Origin: Methylobacterium planeticum
GTDB taxonomy: Bacteria > Pseudomonadota > Alphaproteobacteria > Rhizobiales > Beijerinckiaceae
DNA length: 64,000 nt
Assembly (NCBI RefSeq): GCF_008806345.1
Contig: NZ_VZZJ01000012.1
Span: 1-64,000 of the forward strand
Direction: 5' to 3'
The notes below the pieces were generated by a model. The model saw only the letters and a list, made by a program, of their open reading frames with translations, was not told the origin of the DNA and ran no database searches. The translations under genes were made by a program, and so were the position numbers. Each line of letters starts with the position of its first letter. Positions within the stretch are counted from its first letter, which is position 1. Below, piece by piece: positions 1-8,197 of the stretch.

Positions 1-82
1 ACCCGCCTCAGCGATCTTCAATGCCCTGAGCCGAGCACCTGAACCAACCGTCTGAGTCAGGGCACTAGCGCGCGCCGCGGAG

Positions 83-1033
83 ATGGTCGGGACGATCGGC
101 GCGGGCGATCCCGCAACCGCGCTCGTCCTTGCGATGACGCTGCTTCAGCATGGCCTGATCCACCGTGAGGGTTCGCCCTGGCCGCGAGCTCTCTCGGACG
201 CGGTCGGGCGGGACACGGCGGCGCGCGGCGCCCTGATCAACGCCCTGCGGGTCGAGCCCGAACTCGGCACTCCGGCCCGCGGTGGATTGCCCGAGACGGT
301 CGCCCGGCGGCACGGTGACGGCTGGCGCGTCACCGGGCGTAAGATCTACTCCACCGGTGCCCCGGCGCTCACCTACGGCGTCGTCTTCGTGCGCACCGAC
401 GAGCCGGAGCCGCGCATCGGCAATCTGCTCGTGCCCTTCGGCGCACCGGGCATCCGGATCGAGGAGACCTGGGACCATCTCGGCCTGCGCGCCTCCGGCA
501 GCCACGACGTCGTCTTCGAGGACGTGTCCGTGCCGGGCACCCACGCCGTGGATCTGCGCCCGCCCTCGGGCTGGCAGGCGCCCGATCCGCTGCAGCAGGC
601 CTGGAGCTGCGCCCTGTTGGCCGCATTGTATGACGGGGTCGCGCGGGCGGCGCAGGGCTGGTTCGTCCGCTTCCTGCGCGAGCGCCGGCCCGGCAGCCTC
701 GGCGCACCCTTGGCGAGCCTGCAGCGCTTCCAGGAGGCGGTCGGCGAGAACGAACGGCTGCTCGCGGTGAATGCCCGTCTCATCGCGGGCCTCGCGGCCG
801 AGACCGATGCGGGCTTCGCTCCGGCCCCGCGGGAATCCGGCTTCGTGAAGGTCACCGTCACCGAGAATGCGATCCAGGCCGTGCAGCGCGCGGCCGAACT
901 CTGCGGCAACGCCGCGCTCTCGCGAAGGAATCCGCTGGAGCGGCATCTGCGCGACGTCCTCTGCGCGCGCATCCACTGGCCGCAGGGCGATGCCGTGCGG
1001 AGCGCTGCCGGCCGCACCGCCCTCGGCGGCTGA
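83..1033 (+). CDS. Acyl-CoA dehydrogenase-family oxidoreductase, N-terminally truncated
   Basis: The product (316 aa) resembles the middle and C-terminal domains of acyl-CoA dehydrogenase/DszC/SfnB-type flavoproteins. The central beta-domain reads GDGWRVTGRKIYSTGAP near residue 80 and is followed by a helical C-terminal domain. Family members are usually about 390-400 aa; here the first 70-80 residues, the N-terminal helical domain, are missing. An in-frame TGA at 53-55 lies just upstream, so the gene does not simply run off the window edge. The following SsuD-like and SsuA-like genes on the same strand suggest a role in oxidative release of sulfur from organosulfur compounds. Because FMN/FAD and substrate contacts in this fold involve all three domains, I infer the product is inactive or the gene is a pseudogene. 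Family placement is secure; the exact substrate is not. Confidence 0.75.
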   Translation: MVGTIGAGDPATALVLAMTLLQHGLIHREGSPWPRALSDAVGRDTAARGALINALRVEPELGTPARGGLPETVARRHGDGWRVTGRKIYSTGAPALTYGVVFVRTDEPEPRIGNLLVPFGAPGIRIEETWDHLGLRASGSHDVVFEDVSVPGTHAVDLRPPSGWQAPDPLQQAWSCALLAALYDGVARAAQGWFVRFLRERRPGSLGAPLASLQRFQEAVGENERLLAVNARLIAGLAAETDAGFAPAPRESGFVKVTVTENAIQAVQRAAELCGNAALSRRNPLERHLRDVLCARIHWPQGDAVRSAAGRTALGG

Positions 1034-1056
1034 GCCCCCTCGCACAGGAGTTCCCC

Positions 1057-2154
1057 ATGAGCCTTCTGCCATCCGAACCGACCGAGTTCATCGGCTTCGT
1101 CGCGCCGCGTGAAGTGTCGGAGACGCACGCGCCGCGAGGGCCGGTCATCGATTCCGACTATCTGCGGCTCCTCGCCCAGGCGCACGAATGGGGCGGCTTC
1201 GACCGCGTGCTCGTCGCCTCCTACTCGACGGCACCCGACCCGCTGCTGATCGCCGCCGAGGTGGCGGCCGTGACGGACCGGATCGGGCTGATGATCGCCC
1301 ACCGCACCGGCTTCACCGCGCCGACCGTCGCCGCGCGTCAGTTCGCGACGCTCGACCACCTCACGGGCGGGCGCGTCGCCATCCACGCAATCAGCGGCGG
1401 CGATGACCGCGACCTCGCCAAGGACGGCGATCACCTCACCAAGGACGAACGTTACGCCCGCACGCGGGAATTCCTCGACATCGTCCGCCTGTGCTGGACC
1501 TCGCAGACGCCCTTCGACTACGCGGGCGAGCATTACCGGGTCGCGGGCGGCTTCTCGGAGGTGAAGCCCGTGACGGCGATCCCGATCTATTTCGGCGGCG
1601 CCTCAGCCCGGGCGCTCGCCGTCGCGGGGCGCCACGCCGACACCTACGCTCTCTGGGGCGAGACGCAAGCGCAAGTGCGCGAGCTGATCGGCCGGGTGCG
1701 GGCGGAGGCCGCTCCCCACGGGCGCGATCCACGCTTCAGCCTCTCGGTGCGCCCGATCCTCGCCGAGACGGAGGAGCGAGCCTGGGCGCGGGCGGACGCC
1801 ATCCTGGCCGAGACCCGGGCTCTCAGGACGGCGAAGGGCCTCGGGCCCGCGGGCGCGCCGCAGAACGAGGGTTCGCGCCGGCTCCTCGCCGCCGCCGCCG
1901 CGGGTCCCCGCCTCGACACGCGCCTCTACACGGCGATCGCCGCCGAGACGGGCGCCGCGGGCAATTCCACGGCCCTCGTCGGCACGCCGGAGCAGGTGGC
2001 GGACGCGCTCCTCGACTATCACGACCTCGGGGTGCGCACGTTCCTGATCCGCGGCTTCGACCCGCTGGAGGACGCGCTCCAGTACGGGCGCGCGCTGCTG
2101 CCGGCGTTCCGCGACGTGCTCGGCCGCCGCAGCGGCGCGGCGGAGGCGGCCTGA
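1057..2154 (+). CDS. LLM-class FMNH2-dependent monooxygenase, alkanesulfonate monooxygenase-like
   Basis: This 365-aa protein has the bacterial luciferase-like TIM-barrel fold of SsuD and its relatives, which use reduced flavin and O2 to split alkanesulfonates into aldehyde and sulfite. Visible signatures are RIGLMIAHRTGF near residue 75, the block QFATLDHLTGGRVAIHAISGG near residues 93-115 and IPIYFGGASARALAVAG near residue 175. The length matches the family (about 360-380 aa). An AGGAG motif lies about 7 nt before the ATG. The stop overlaps the start of the next gene, a sulfonate-type binding protein, so the two are probably co-translated. SsuD itself is the closest named relative I can suggest, but related monooxygenases act on dimethyl sulfone or nitrilotriacetate, so the substrate is inferred. 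Confidence 0.86.
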   Translation: MSLLPSEPTEFIGFVAPREVSETHAPRGPVIDSDYLRLLAQAHEWGGFDRVLVASYSTAPDPLLIAAEVAAVTDRIGLMIAHRTGFTAPTVAARQFATLDHLTGGRVAIHAISGGDDRDLAKDGDHLTKDERYARTREFLDIVRLCWTSQTPFDYAGEHYRVAGGFSEVKPVTAIPIYFGGASARALAVAGRHADTYALWGETQAQVRELIGRVRAEAAPHGRDPRFSLSVRPILAETEERAWARADAILAETRALRTAKGLGPAGAPQNEGSRRLLAAAAAGPRLDTRLYTAIAAETGAAGNSTALVGTPEQVADALLDYHDLGVRTFLIRGFDPLEDALQYGRALLPAFRDVLGRRSGAAEAA

Positions 2155-3092
2155 TGCGCGCCCTGGTTCTCGTCCTCCTGGCGCTCCTCGCCGTCGGCCC
2201 CGTCCGGGCCGAGGAGGTGTTGCGCGTCGGGGATCAGCGCGGCAATGCCCGTGCCCTGATGGAGGCCGCGGGCGTCCTCGACGGGCTTCCCTACCGGCTC
2301 GAATGGAGCGAATTCCCGGCTGCGGCCCCGCTCCTCGAGGCGCTCAATGCCGGCGCGATCGACGCGGGCGGCGTCGGCGACGCGCCCTTCACCTTCGCCG
2401 CCGCGGCAGGCGTGCCGGTGAAGGCGTTCCTCGCCTTCCGCAACCGCCAGGACGGGCTCGCGATCCTGGTGCGCCCCGATACGCCCATCCGGCGCGTGCA
2501 GGACCTGAAGGACAAGCGCATCGCCACAAACCGCGGCTCCATCGGCCATCAGGTCGTCCTGGCCGCTCTCGAAGAGGCGGGGCTGCCCGCCGACAGCGTG
2601 CGCTTCCACTTCCTGCCGCCGGCCGATGCCAAGCTCGCGCTCGCATCCGGGGCCGTCGACGCGTGGTCGACCTGGGAGCCCTACACCTCGGCGGCGGAGA
2701 TCGCCGGCCTCGTGCGCGTGGTACGCGACGGCAACGGCATCACGCCGGGCCTGAGCTTCGCGGTGGCGAGCGACGCCGCTCTCAAGTCGAAGCGTATCCT
2801 GCTCGCCGATTACGCCCAGCGCCTCGCCCGGGCCCGCGCATGGGCCCTGAAGGACCCCGCTCCGTACGCGGCCGTCTGGTCGAAGCTGATCGGCCTGCCC
2901 GAGGCCGTGCCGCTGCGCTGGTTCGGACGGGCGCAATACCGCACCGTACCGATCGATGCGGCGGTGATCGCCGACGAGCAGCGCATCATCGACCTCTACG
3001 TCCGCGCCGGGCTGATCCCACAGGCACGGGCGCCCCGCGCCGCGGCGATCGTCGATGCCGGGTTCTCCGAAGCGCTCGCGGCGGTGCGATGA
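2154..3092 (+). CDS. Periplasmic sulfonate/nitrate/taurine-type ABC substrate-binding protein (SsuA-like)
   Basis: The product (312 aa) begins with a clear signal peptide (MRALVLVLLALLAVGPVRA, cleavage after ARA) and continues as an SsuA/TauA/NrtA-type binding protein. Recognisable segments are VLRVGDQRGN, a domain-I stretch on AGAIDAGGVGDAP and the WSTWEPY segment near residue 175, typical of aliphatic sulfonate binding proteins. Its ATG overlaps the stop of the upstream monooxygenase (TGATG), which indicates translational coupling. No permease (SsuC) or ATPase (SsuB) gene follows; instead the downstream gene is broken. The binding protein may therefore be orphaned from its transporter, or use one encoded elsewhere. 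Confidence 0.87.
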   Translation: MRALVLVLLALLAVGPVRAEEVLRVGDQRGNARALMEAAGVLDGLPYRLEWSEFPAAAPLLEALNAGAIDAGGVGDAPFTFAAAAGVPVKAFLAFRNRQDGLAILVRPDTPIRRVQDLKDKRIATNRGSIGHQVVLAALEEAGLPADSVRFHFLPPADAKLALASGAVDAWSTWEPYTSAAEIAGLVRVVRDGNGITPGLSFAVASDAALKSKRILLADYAQRLARARAWALKDPAPYAAVWSKLIGLPEAVPLRWFGRAQYRTVPIDAAVIADEQRIIDLYVRAGLIPQARAPRAAAIVDAGFSEALAAVR

Positions 3093-3111
3093 TGCGGCCG
3101 GAGGAACCCCG

Positions 3112-3252
3112 ATGCACGATCTCGGCGATGACCTCACCCATCCGGCGCCAGACGGCGGCCACGCGCCCGACGGCTCCGGCTGCGCCGCCGAGCGCTGGAA
3201 GCACGACGGGGCGCGGGTGATCCCGCAGTGCCTTACGCCGCGAACGGCCTGA
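3112..3252 (+). pseudogene. Remnant of a cupin-type gene (N-terminal fragment only)
   Basis: An ATG preceded by GGAGG (about 3100) opens a frame of 46 codons whose part ERWKHDGARVIP resembles the N-terminus of small cupin proteins that I associate with alphaproteobacterial sulfonate or amine loci. After that segment the similarity stops, and the frame ends in unrelated residues at 3252. A complete cupin of this type would be about 160 aa. The position directly behind the binding-protein gene fits the fourth gene of the same operon cut off by a rearrangement. The family assignment rests on a short motif and is tentative; the truncation is inferred. Confidence 0.4.
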
Positions 3253-3389
3253 AGGAAGGCCGCAACGCCTCGGCGAGCTTCCGTACCAAGGCCTAACTGA
3301 TCGCCAATCCCGACGTGAAGCCCGCCGGTTTCGAGCCGCGCCTCCGCGACTGGGAGTTCGGCAGCCAGGAAGCTCGTCACCCGTTCTGA
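3234..3389 (+). pseudogene. Remnant of a repeat-containing secreted protein (ANPDV / EGR-type repeats)
   Basis: A 52-codon frame reads YAANGLKEGRNASASF and then, after an in-frame TAA, LIANPDVKPAGFEPRL and EFGSQEARHPF. This alternation of Y-x-x-x-G-x-x-EGR and L-x-ANPDV-x-x-A-G-x-x-P is the repeat found in large alphaproteobacterial secreted/adhesin proteins with hemolysin-type calcium-binding domains. Only about one and a half repeats survive, interrupted by a stop, so this is a decayed fragment. It begins almost exactly where the cupin remnant loses similarity, marking a rearrangement point near 3225-3235. Confidence 0.5.
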
Positions 3390-3405
3390 TCCGAAGCTGA
3401 GAAAC

Positions 3406-3440
3406 CCCCACGCACCGCCGGAAAGCGGCACTGCGTGGGG
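3406..3440 (+). terminator. Hairpin, possible terminator after the sulfonate block
   Basis: CCCCACGCA (3406-3414) pairs with TGCGTGGGG (3432-3440), and CCGC (3415-3418) can pair with GCGG (3425-3428) inside it. There is no following T-run, so termination is uncertain. Confidence 0.4.
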
Positions 3441-4237
3441 CGACGCTGGATGTCACGCGGAATGCCTGAACGCTTCCGGTCAAGCTGATTGTAGATCATG
3501 CTAAGACAAAATGCCTATGCGCCCGAGAATCAGAGATAACCGGCAGCGCTCGTCTCGAGAGAATTCCTCGTTAGACTTCCAACACGCTGCGCAAACGCGG
3601 TCTGACCGGTGCCGTACGCACAGGAGCAACGGCGCTACCGAGTGCTCGGGCATCGTGGTACTTGCTGAAACTATGAAATCTGTCAAAAAATATTCGTATC
3701 GAGAGCTTTAAATGAGCAGGATATATTGTGTAAATATAGATTTTATTTGATTTAATCAATATAAGATAGATCTGCGATCTATTGCAGGTAACTTACCGTA
3801 TCAATTTAAATATATTACAAATTACTATTTTGTATTGCGTAGATTGTTGCATTCCAGGACAGATAAGCAGCGTTGAGCTAACATATGTTGGCGAACCCTC
3901 AACGAATCCTCTCCTATTGTTCCGTTTAGCGCCGCGACGGCATTTGTATGTGCGATCGACCTCCGGGGCCGTTCGCTTCCGGGCGGCTCCTGCCGTCCGA
4001 GCCTGCGAGGAGAGCCTTCCATGAACGGACCGAGAAGGCATCCCGGCCAGCCACGACGGCTCCGCGGCGCCTCCTGCCCCCAGCGACGATGACGCTCCCA
4101 TTGATCCCCGCCTGACCCGTCCCATCGCCTGACACGCATCGGGTGGCCCGCGCCGCCGTATGGCGGCTTGCGCCCAGCTGAGCGGCGCGACCGGCCGCGC
4201 AAATCCGCACGGACAAGCCGTGAAAGGACCTACCGCC
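3441..4237. other. Intergenic region with an AT-rich core
   Basis: I see no gene in these roughly 800 bases. The core, about 3655-3870, is strongly AT-rich: 3721-3780 contains only 12 G/C of 60 and 3781-3840 only 15 of 60, against a surrounding GC content clearly above 60%. It lies 370-580 bp upstream of the secreted peroxidase gene and is probably regulatory DNA or a relic of acquired DNA. Confidence 0.6.
3766..3782. promoter_or_regulatory. Perfect 7-bp inverted repeat in AT-rich region
   Basis: ATAGATC, spacer TGC, GATCTAT. The dyad sits in the AT-rich core upstream of the peroxidase gene and has the form of a small operator; no regulator can be assigned. Confidence 0.3.
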
Positions 4238-6124
4238 ATGGAGTTCTATTCCATCGATGGTTCGGGCAACAACCTGGCGCAGCCCGAGCTCAACGCTGCC
4301 GGCACTGATTTCCTGCGGCTCGGCGCGGCGCATTTCCTAGATGGCATCTCGGTGCCGCTCGGCGGGCCGAACCCGCGCACGATCAGCAACGTCGTCGTCG
4401 GCGAGGGTGATCCGACCATTCCCAATCCGGATGGTCACTCGGGCATGCTCTACGCCTGGGGCCAATTCATCGATCACGACCTCGATCTCAGCCGCAGCGA
4501 TGGAGTGACCCATATCGACGTCGTGATCCCGCCCGGAGACGCCTACTTCCCGGCCGGCAGCCTGATTCCCATCACGCGGGCCGTCATCGATCCGGAGACC
4601 GGGCCGGGCACGGATCGACCGGCGATCGCCGAGAACGCGATCTCCGGCTGGCTCGACGCCTCGATGGTCTACGGCTCGGATGCCGCGACGGCGACGCGCC
4701 TGAAACTGCCCGACGGACATCTGGCGACCTCTGCCGGTGACAACCTGCCGGTCGTCGATGGCTCCTTCCTCGCGGGCGATGTGCGCGCCACCGAGAACCC
4801 ATCGCTGACCGCGCTGCAGACACTGTTCCTGCGCGAGCACAATTTCCAGGTCGACCGGCTGCATGCGGCCGATCCGGGACTCGACGGGGATGCCCTCTAC
4901 CTGCAGGCGCGGGCGATCGTGACCGCCGAGATCCAGCGGATCACCTATGACGAATTTCTGCCCCACCTCCTCGGGCGCGACGCCATCGCACCCTATGCGG
5001 GCTACGATTCCGGGATCGATCCGCGCATCAGCGTGGAATTCGCCGGCGCGGCCTACCGGTTCGGACATTCGATCGTCTCGGCCGAGACCGAGCGCATCGA
5101 TGAGGCCGGCGACCTCGTCGGCCCGGGGCTGGCGCTGCGGGACACGTTCGGGATGACGCCGGAGGCCTTCGCGGCTGCCACCGGCGCGGACGGCTTCCTG
5201 CGCCATCTCGGCGATGACGCCTCGCAGACCATGGATGCCCGGATCGTCGAGGATCTGCGCAACTTTCTCATCGACCCACCGGTCGGTCAGGATCTGGCCA
5301 GCATCAATATCGCCCGCGGCCGTGACCTCGGCCTCGGCACCCTCAACGAGACCCGCGCGGATCTCGGCCTCGCCCCCTATACGGAATTCTCCGAGATCAC
5401 CGACGATCAGGCGACCGTCGCGGCGCTGCGCGAGGCCTTCGGCACGGTCGATGCGGTCGATCTCTGGACCGGCGGTCTCGCCGAGGGACATCCGCTGGGC
5501 TCCGCCATCGGCGAGACCTTTGCGACGATCATCGGCGCGCAGTTCGAGCGCCTGCGGGACGGCGACCGCCTCTGGTACCAGAACGACCAGTTTGACAAGC
5601 ACACGCTCGATAGCATCGAGCATACGAGCCTGTCGGACATCATCCTCCGCAATACGGATACCGGCGCCATCCAGAAGGACGTCTTCGCCTTCTACGATCG
5701 ACACGCCAGCGATTTCGCCTCCGAGGAGCCGGACGCGCCCCAGCTTATCATCGGCACTCCGGATGCGGCGCGGCTCGTCGGCGGACCGCAGGGCGACATG
5801 CTGGTCGCCGGGACAGGTCGGCAGATCCTGACAGGACGCGGCGGGAGCGACGACTTCGCCTTCTCGGCCGACACGAGTGCCGTGATCACGGATTTCAAGC
5901 CCGGAGAGGACCATCTGGTCTTCGAGGAACATGTGTCGGCGCGCGCGAGCTGCGGAGGGCACCAATCGGGTCACGGCTCCCACCTCGGGCATCACGGTTC
6001 CGCGACGGGGCTGGTCATCGTTCAGGATCACGGACATGCCGTCGTGATCTACGGCAACGTTCGGGTCGCGTTGCCGGGGATATCGGCCGCGCAGCTCACC
6101 TCCGACGATTACAGCTTCGCCTGA
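4238..6124 (+). CDS. Secreted animal-type haem peroxidase with C-terminal calcium-binding/type I secretion region
   Basis: The product (628 aa) belongs to the animal haem peroxidase (peroxidase-cyclooxygenase) superfamily. The distal motif WGQFIDHDLDLS contains Asp79-His80, the usual haem-ester and distal histidine positions. REHN near residue 205 and the proximal motif YRFGHSIVS with His277 follow, and NIARGRDLGLGTLNETR matches the conserved arginine helix. After the catalytic domain comes a reduced RTX-like segment (GGPQGDMLVAG, LTGRGGSDDFAF) and a His-rich stretch near residue 575. No N-terminal signal peptide is present, so export by a type I ABC system is inferred. I chose the ATG at 4238 because AAAGGA lies about 10 nt upstream; an in-frame ATG at 4160 lacks such a site. 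It may form hypohalous acids or crosslinks, but the substrate is unknown. Confidence 0.85.
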   Translation: MEFYSIDGSGNNLAQPELNAAGTDFLRLGAAHFLDGISVPLGGPNPRTISNVVVGEGDPTIPNPDGHSGMLYAWGQFIDHDLDLSRSDGVTHIDVVIPPGDAYFPAGSLIPITRAVIDPETGPGTDRPAIAENAISGWLDASMVYGSDAATATRLKLPDGHLATSAGDNLPVVDGSFLAGDVRATENPSLTALQTLFLREHNFQVDRLHAADPGLDGDALYLQARAIVTAEIQRITYDEFLPHLLGRDAIAPYAGYDSGIDPRISVEFAGAAYRFGHSIVSAETERIDEAGDLVGPGLALRDTFGMTPEAFAAATGADGFLRHLGDDASQTMDARIVEDLRNFLIDPPVGQDLASINIARGRDLGLGTLNETRADLGLAPYTEFSEITDDQATVAALREAFGTVDAVDLWTGGLAEGHPLGSAIGETFATIIGAQFERLRDGDRLWYQNDQFDKHTLDSIEHTSLSDIILRNTDTGAIQKDVFAFYDRHASDFASEEPDAPQLIIGTPDAARLVGGPQGDMLVAGTGRQILTGRGGSDDFAFSADTSAVITDFKPGEDHLVFEEHVSARASCGGHQSGHGSHLGHHGSATGLVIVQDHGHAVVIYGNVRVALPGISAAQLTSDDYSFA

Positions 6125-6603
6125 GCACGGGTCCGATAGGCTGGCGATGCCGGGGCCAGCAACTCGGGCGCGGCGCATCGATGCCGCGACGCCCCCCGGC
6201 TTGACGCGATGCCTCGGCGGCCACCACCGGAAATGCGTGCTCCGAATCGGTGATCACCGCCCGCGCGCAATCCTCTCCTCGGTGTGCGGAGCGTTCGCGC
6301 GAGGTGCCAGGACATGACGGTCTGAACCGGCGCGGAGAATGGTGAAGGGCGTAGGTCGGTCCTCGCTTCGACGCTTGGCGAGGGCGATGCGGTTACGGCT
6401 GAGCATAGCGTCGGCTCTGGTCAAAAGCCGAAGCGGCGCGTTGATGAGCGCGCATCAGCGCCATGACGCGCGTCGGGTGCCGGAGCCGGCTCGGTGTCGC
6501 GGACGATTGATCCGGTTTTCCGCACTGGATCGGGCATCCTCACCGGCGAAGCCCGCCGCAGTCGAGGCTGGGCGGGCTCGCGGCCGGCAATCGTACGACG
6601 TGA
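6125..6603. other. Gap without a convincing gene
   Basis: No frame here shows a plausible protein, ribosome-binding site or signal. The base composition is as GC-rich as the coding DNA. It separates the convergent ends of the peroxidase gene and the repeat-protein gene. Confidence 0.5.
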
Positions 6604-7002
6604 TCAGCAATCGTCGCCCTTCTGTCCTACCTGCTGGTTGGCGCCCGCGTTGTTCATCGCGCCGACGGTCCCCGGAGAGGCTGGCTGCTCGCCGCCTGCG
6701 AGATTCTTGCTCGCCGGATCCTTGCTCCCGCTGCGGGTGTTCTGATCGTTCGACGCCTGCTTGTCGCCGGTCATCTGGTTGGCGCCGACGTTGTTCATCG
6801 CACCGACGGTGCCGGGAGAAGCAGGCTGCTGACCACCGGCGAGGTTCTTGCTGGATTGGTCGACCGCCGAACTCTTGTCGTTCGAGGCCTGCTGGTCAGG
6901 GGTCTTCCCCTTCGTCGAGCCCGTATTGCAGGGCGCTGCGAGCGCAGCCGTGGCGGTCAGAGCCAGAATGGCTGCGGCGCTGACAAGACGTGAAGCCGTC
7001 AT
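6604..7002 (-). CDS. Secreted small protein with two internal repeats, function unknown
   Basis: The 132-aa product starts with a typical signal peptide (MTASRLVSAAAILALTATAALA). The mature protein is hydrophilic and consists mainly of two copies of a 44-47-residue unit that share QASND, SKNLAGG, QPASPGTVGAMNN and GANQ. The ATG is preceded by GGAGGAACGCACG, a very good ribosome-binding site. Composition is rich in Asn, Gln, Gly, Ser and Lys, suggesting a disordered periplasmic or extracellular protein. I do not recognise a characterised family. It stands alone between long non-coding gaps, so the context gives no function. Confidence 0.75.
   Translation of the reverse strand: MTASRLVSAAAILALTATAALAAPCNTGSTKGKTPDQQASNDKSSAVDQSSKNLAGGQQPASPGTVGAMNNVGANQMTGDKQASNDQNTRSGSKDPASKNLAGGEQPASPGTVGAMNNAGANQQVGQKGDDC
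6619..6891 (-). repeat. Two tandem 44-47-codon repeats inside the secreted protein gene
   Basis: On the coding strand, unit 1 covers about 6891-6760 and unit 2 about 6759-6619. The stretch SKNLAGG..QPASPGTVGAMNN is nearly identical in both, differing by Q/E and V/A. This is an in-gene duplication. Confidence 0.75.
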
Positions 7003-7706
7003 CGTGCGTTCCTCCGGTGATTATTTCCGGAGTAGAAATCCGTGAAGTTCTGACGCGGTTCCCTCGATACTGGCTCGGCCGCGGTTTTCCGGCCGATGAA
7101 CGATCGGTTCCGAGCCTTAGGGCGATCGAACCTTGCCTCATCCACGCCATGTCTGGCTGAGGTGCCGAGAGCGATGCCGGTCCTGCGCCGGGCTAGCGGT
7201 TCTGCGGGACGACCTCCGGTTTGCCCTTATCGGTCATTTTCTTGCGCAACGGCCAGGGAATCTCGGCAAACCGGTACTGCGCCAGGGGCGGGAGGACGGT
7301 GACGGCCGCGTTCTACAGGCGGCTGTCGATCAGCAGTGACCTCACCTGTGCATCGGCCTTTGAAGCTCGCCATCAGTCACCGACGTCTGCAGCTTTTCGG
7401 AGGGGTCGGAACCGAGGCGTCGTCCGCATACCGAGCCATCGCCTGAAGGGCGACGCTGGTCCCGTAATCGATGCCCATCCGGTAACGACAGAAATCACCC
7501 GAGCAACGCTGACGAGATTGTCGCTCCGAGCCCAGTCCGGGCCGAACGCAGCGTTCTTTCGAGCGATCGGCAGCCCCGACGTTAGTAAGCTGGATACCAC
7601 TTCCCGAGGCCGCTCCGTTCATGTCGTTTCGTGTCGGACGAGTTCAGGATCGGTTCAGCGCCGTAACGTTCGAATGCGGTCACGGACCAAACATTCGGGG
7701 ATTGTC
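7003..7706. other. 700-bp gap without a convincing gene
   Basis: No open frame here looks like a protein. The left edge must hold the promoter of the repeat-protein gene (minus strand) and the right edge the promoter of the Gly/Tyr-rich protein gene (plus strand). No clear hairpin or operator was seen. Confidence 0.45.
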
Positions 7707-8012
7707 ATGAAGACGTTGGCTCTCTCGGCGCTTGCCGCAGCCTTCGCAGGAAGCGTTCTTCTCGCACCTGCAGCCGAGGCACGCCCTGGTTACCGGGGCG
7801 GGTACGGCTATCACGGGGGCTATGGCTATCGCGGTGGCTACCGGCAGTACGGCTACCGCCGCGGACCCGGGGTGGGCGGGGCGCTCGCTGCCGGTGCGGC
7901 ACTCGGGATCATCGGGGGCGCGATCGCGGCCTCTCAGGCTCCGCGCTACTATTACCCGGCACCGGCCTACGGCTACGGCTATTACGGACCCGGTCCGTAT
8001 TACGGTTACTGA
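7707..8012 (+). CDS. Small exported Gly/Tyr-rich protein
   Basis: The 101-aa product has a signal peptide (MKTLALSALAAAFAGSVLL.., cleavage near AEA), then Gly/Tyr-rich repeats such as GYRGGYGYHGGYGYRGGYR, a hydrophobic glycine-zipper-like helix GGALAAGAALGIIGGAIA and a Tyr/Pro/Gly-rich tail. This architecture is common among short alphaproteobacterial envelope proteins of unknown function. The glycine-zipper segment suggests membrane insertion or oligomerisation. The frame is open far upstream, but the signal peptide and the GGGG just before fix the start at 7707. A perfect hairpin follows the stop, so the gene is probably monocistronic. Confidence 0.72.
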   Translation: MKTLALSALAAAFAGSVLLAPAAEARPGYRGGYGYHGGYGYRGGYRQYGYRRGPGVGGALAAGAALGIIGGAIAASQAPRYYYPAPAYGYGYYGPGPYYGY

Positions 8013-8016
8013 GGCC

Positions 8017-8041
8017 GTTCACCCCGCCAATCGGGGTGAAC
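8017..8041 (+). terminator. Perfect 10-bp hairpin behind the Gly/Tyr-rich gene
   Basis: GTTCACCCCG (8017-8026) and CGGGGTGAAC (8032-8041) flank a five-base loop, only 5 nt after the stop codon. The T-run is missing, but position and perfect stem make termination likely. Confidence 0.6.
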
Positions 8042-8197
8042 GATCACGGTCGTCGGCAACGCTTCGGCCTGAGCTTCGGCTCGGGCCCGCCACGAATCGG
8101 AAGCACAGTCTGAATCGGAGCGGTCGAGAGGACGTTGGGTCCGTGACGTCGCTCGAAAATAGGGAAACGCGTCCCTCACAATCCACAGGGGCGACCA

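Noticed and set aside
4337..6178. Open frame of over 600 codons antisense to the peroxidase gene
   Set aside because: It mirrors the codon pattern of the peroxidase gene in high-GC DNA, has no recognisable domain and is rich in Arg/Asp; the sense frame has complete catalytic motifs.
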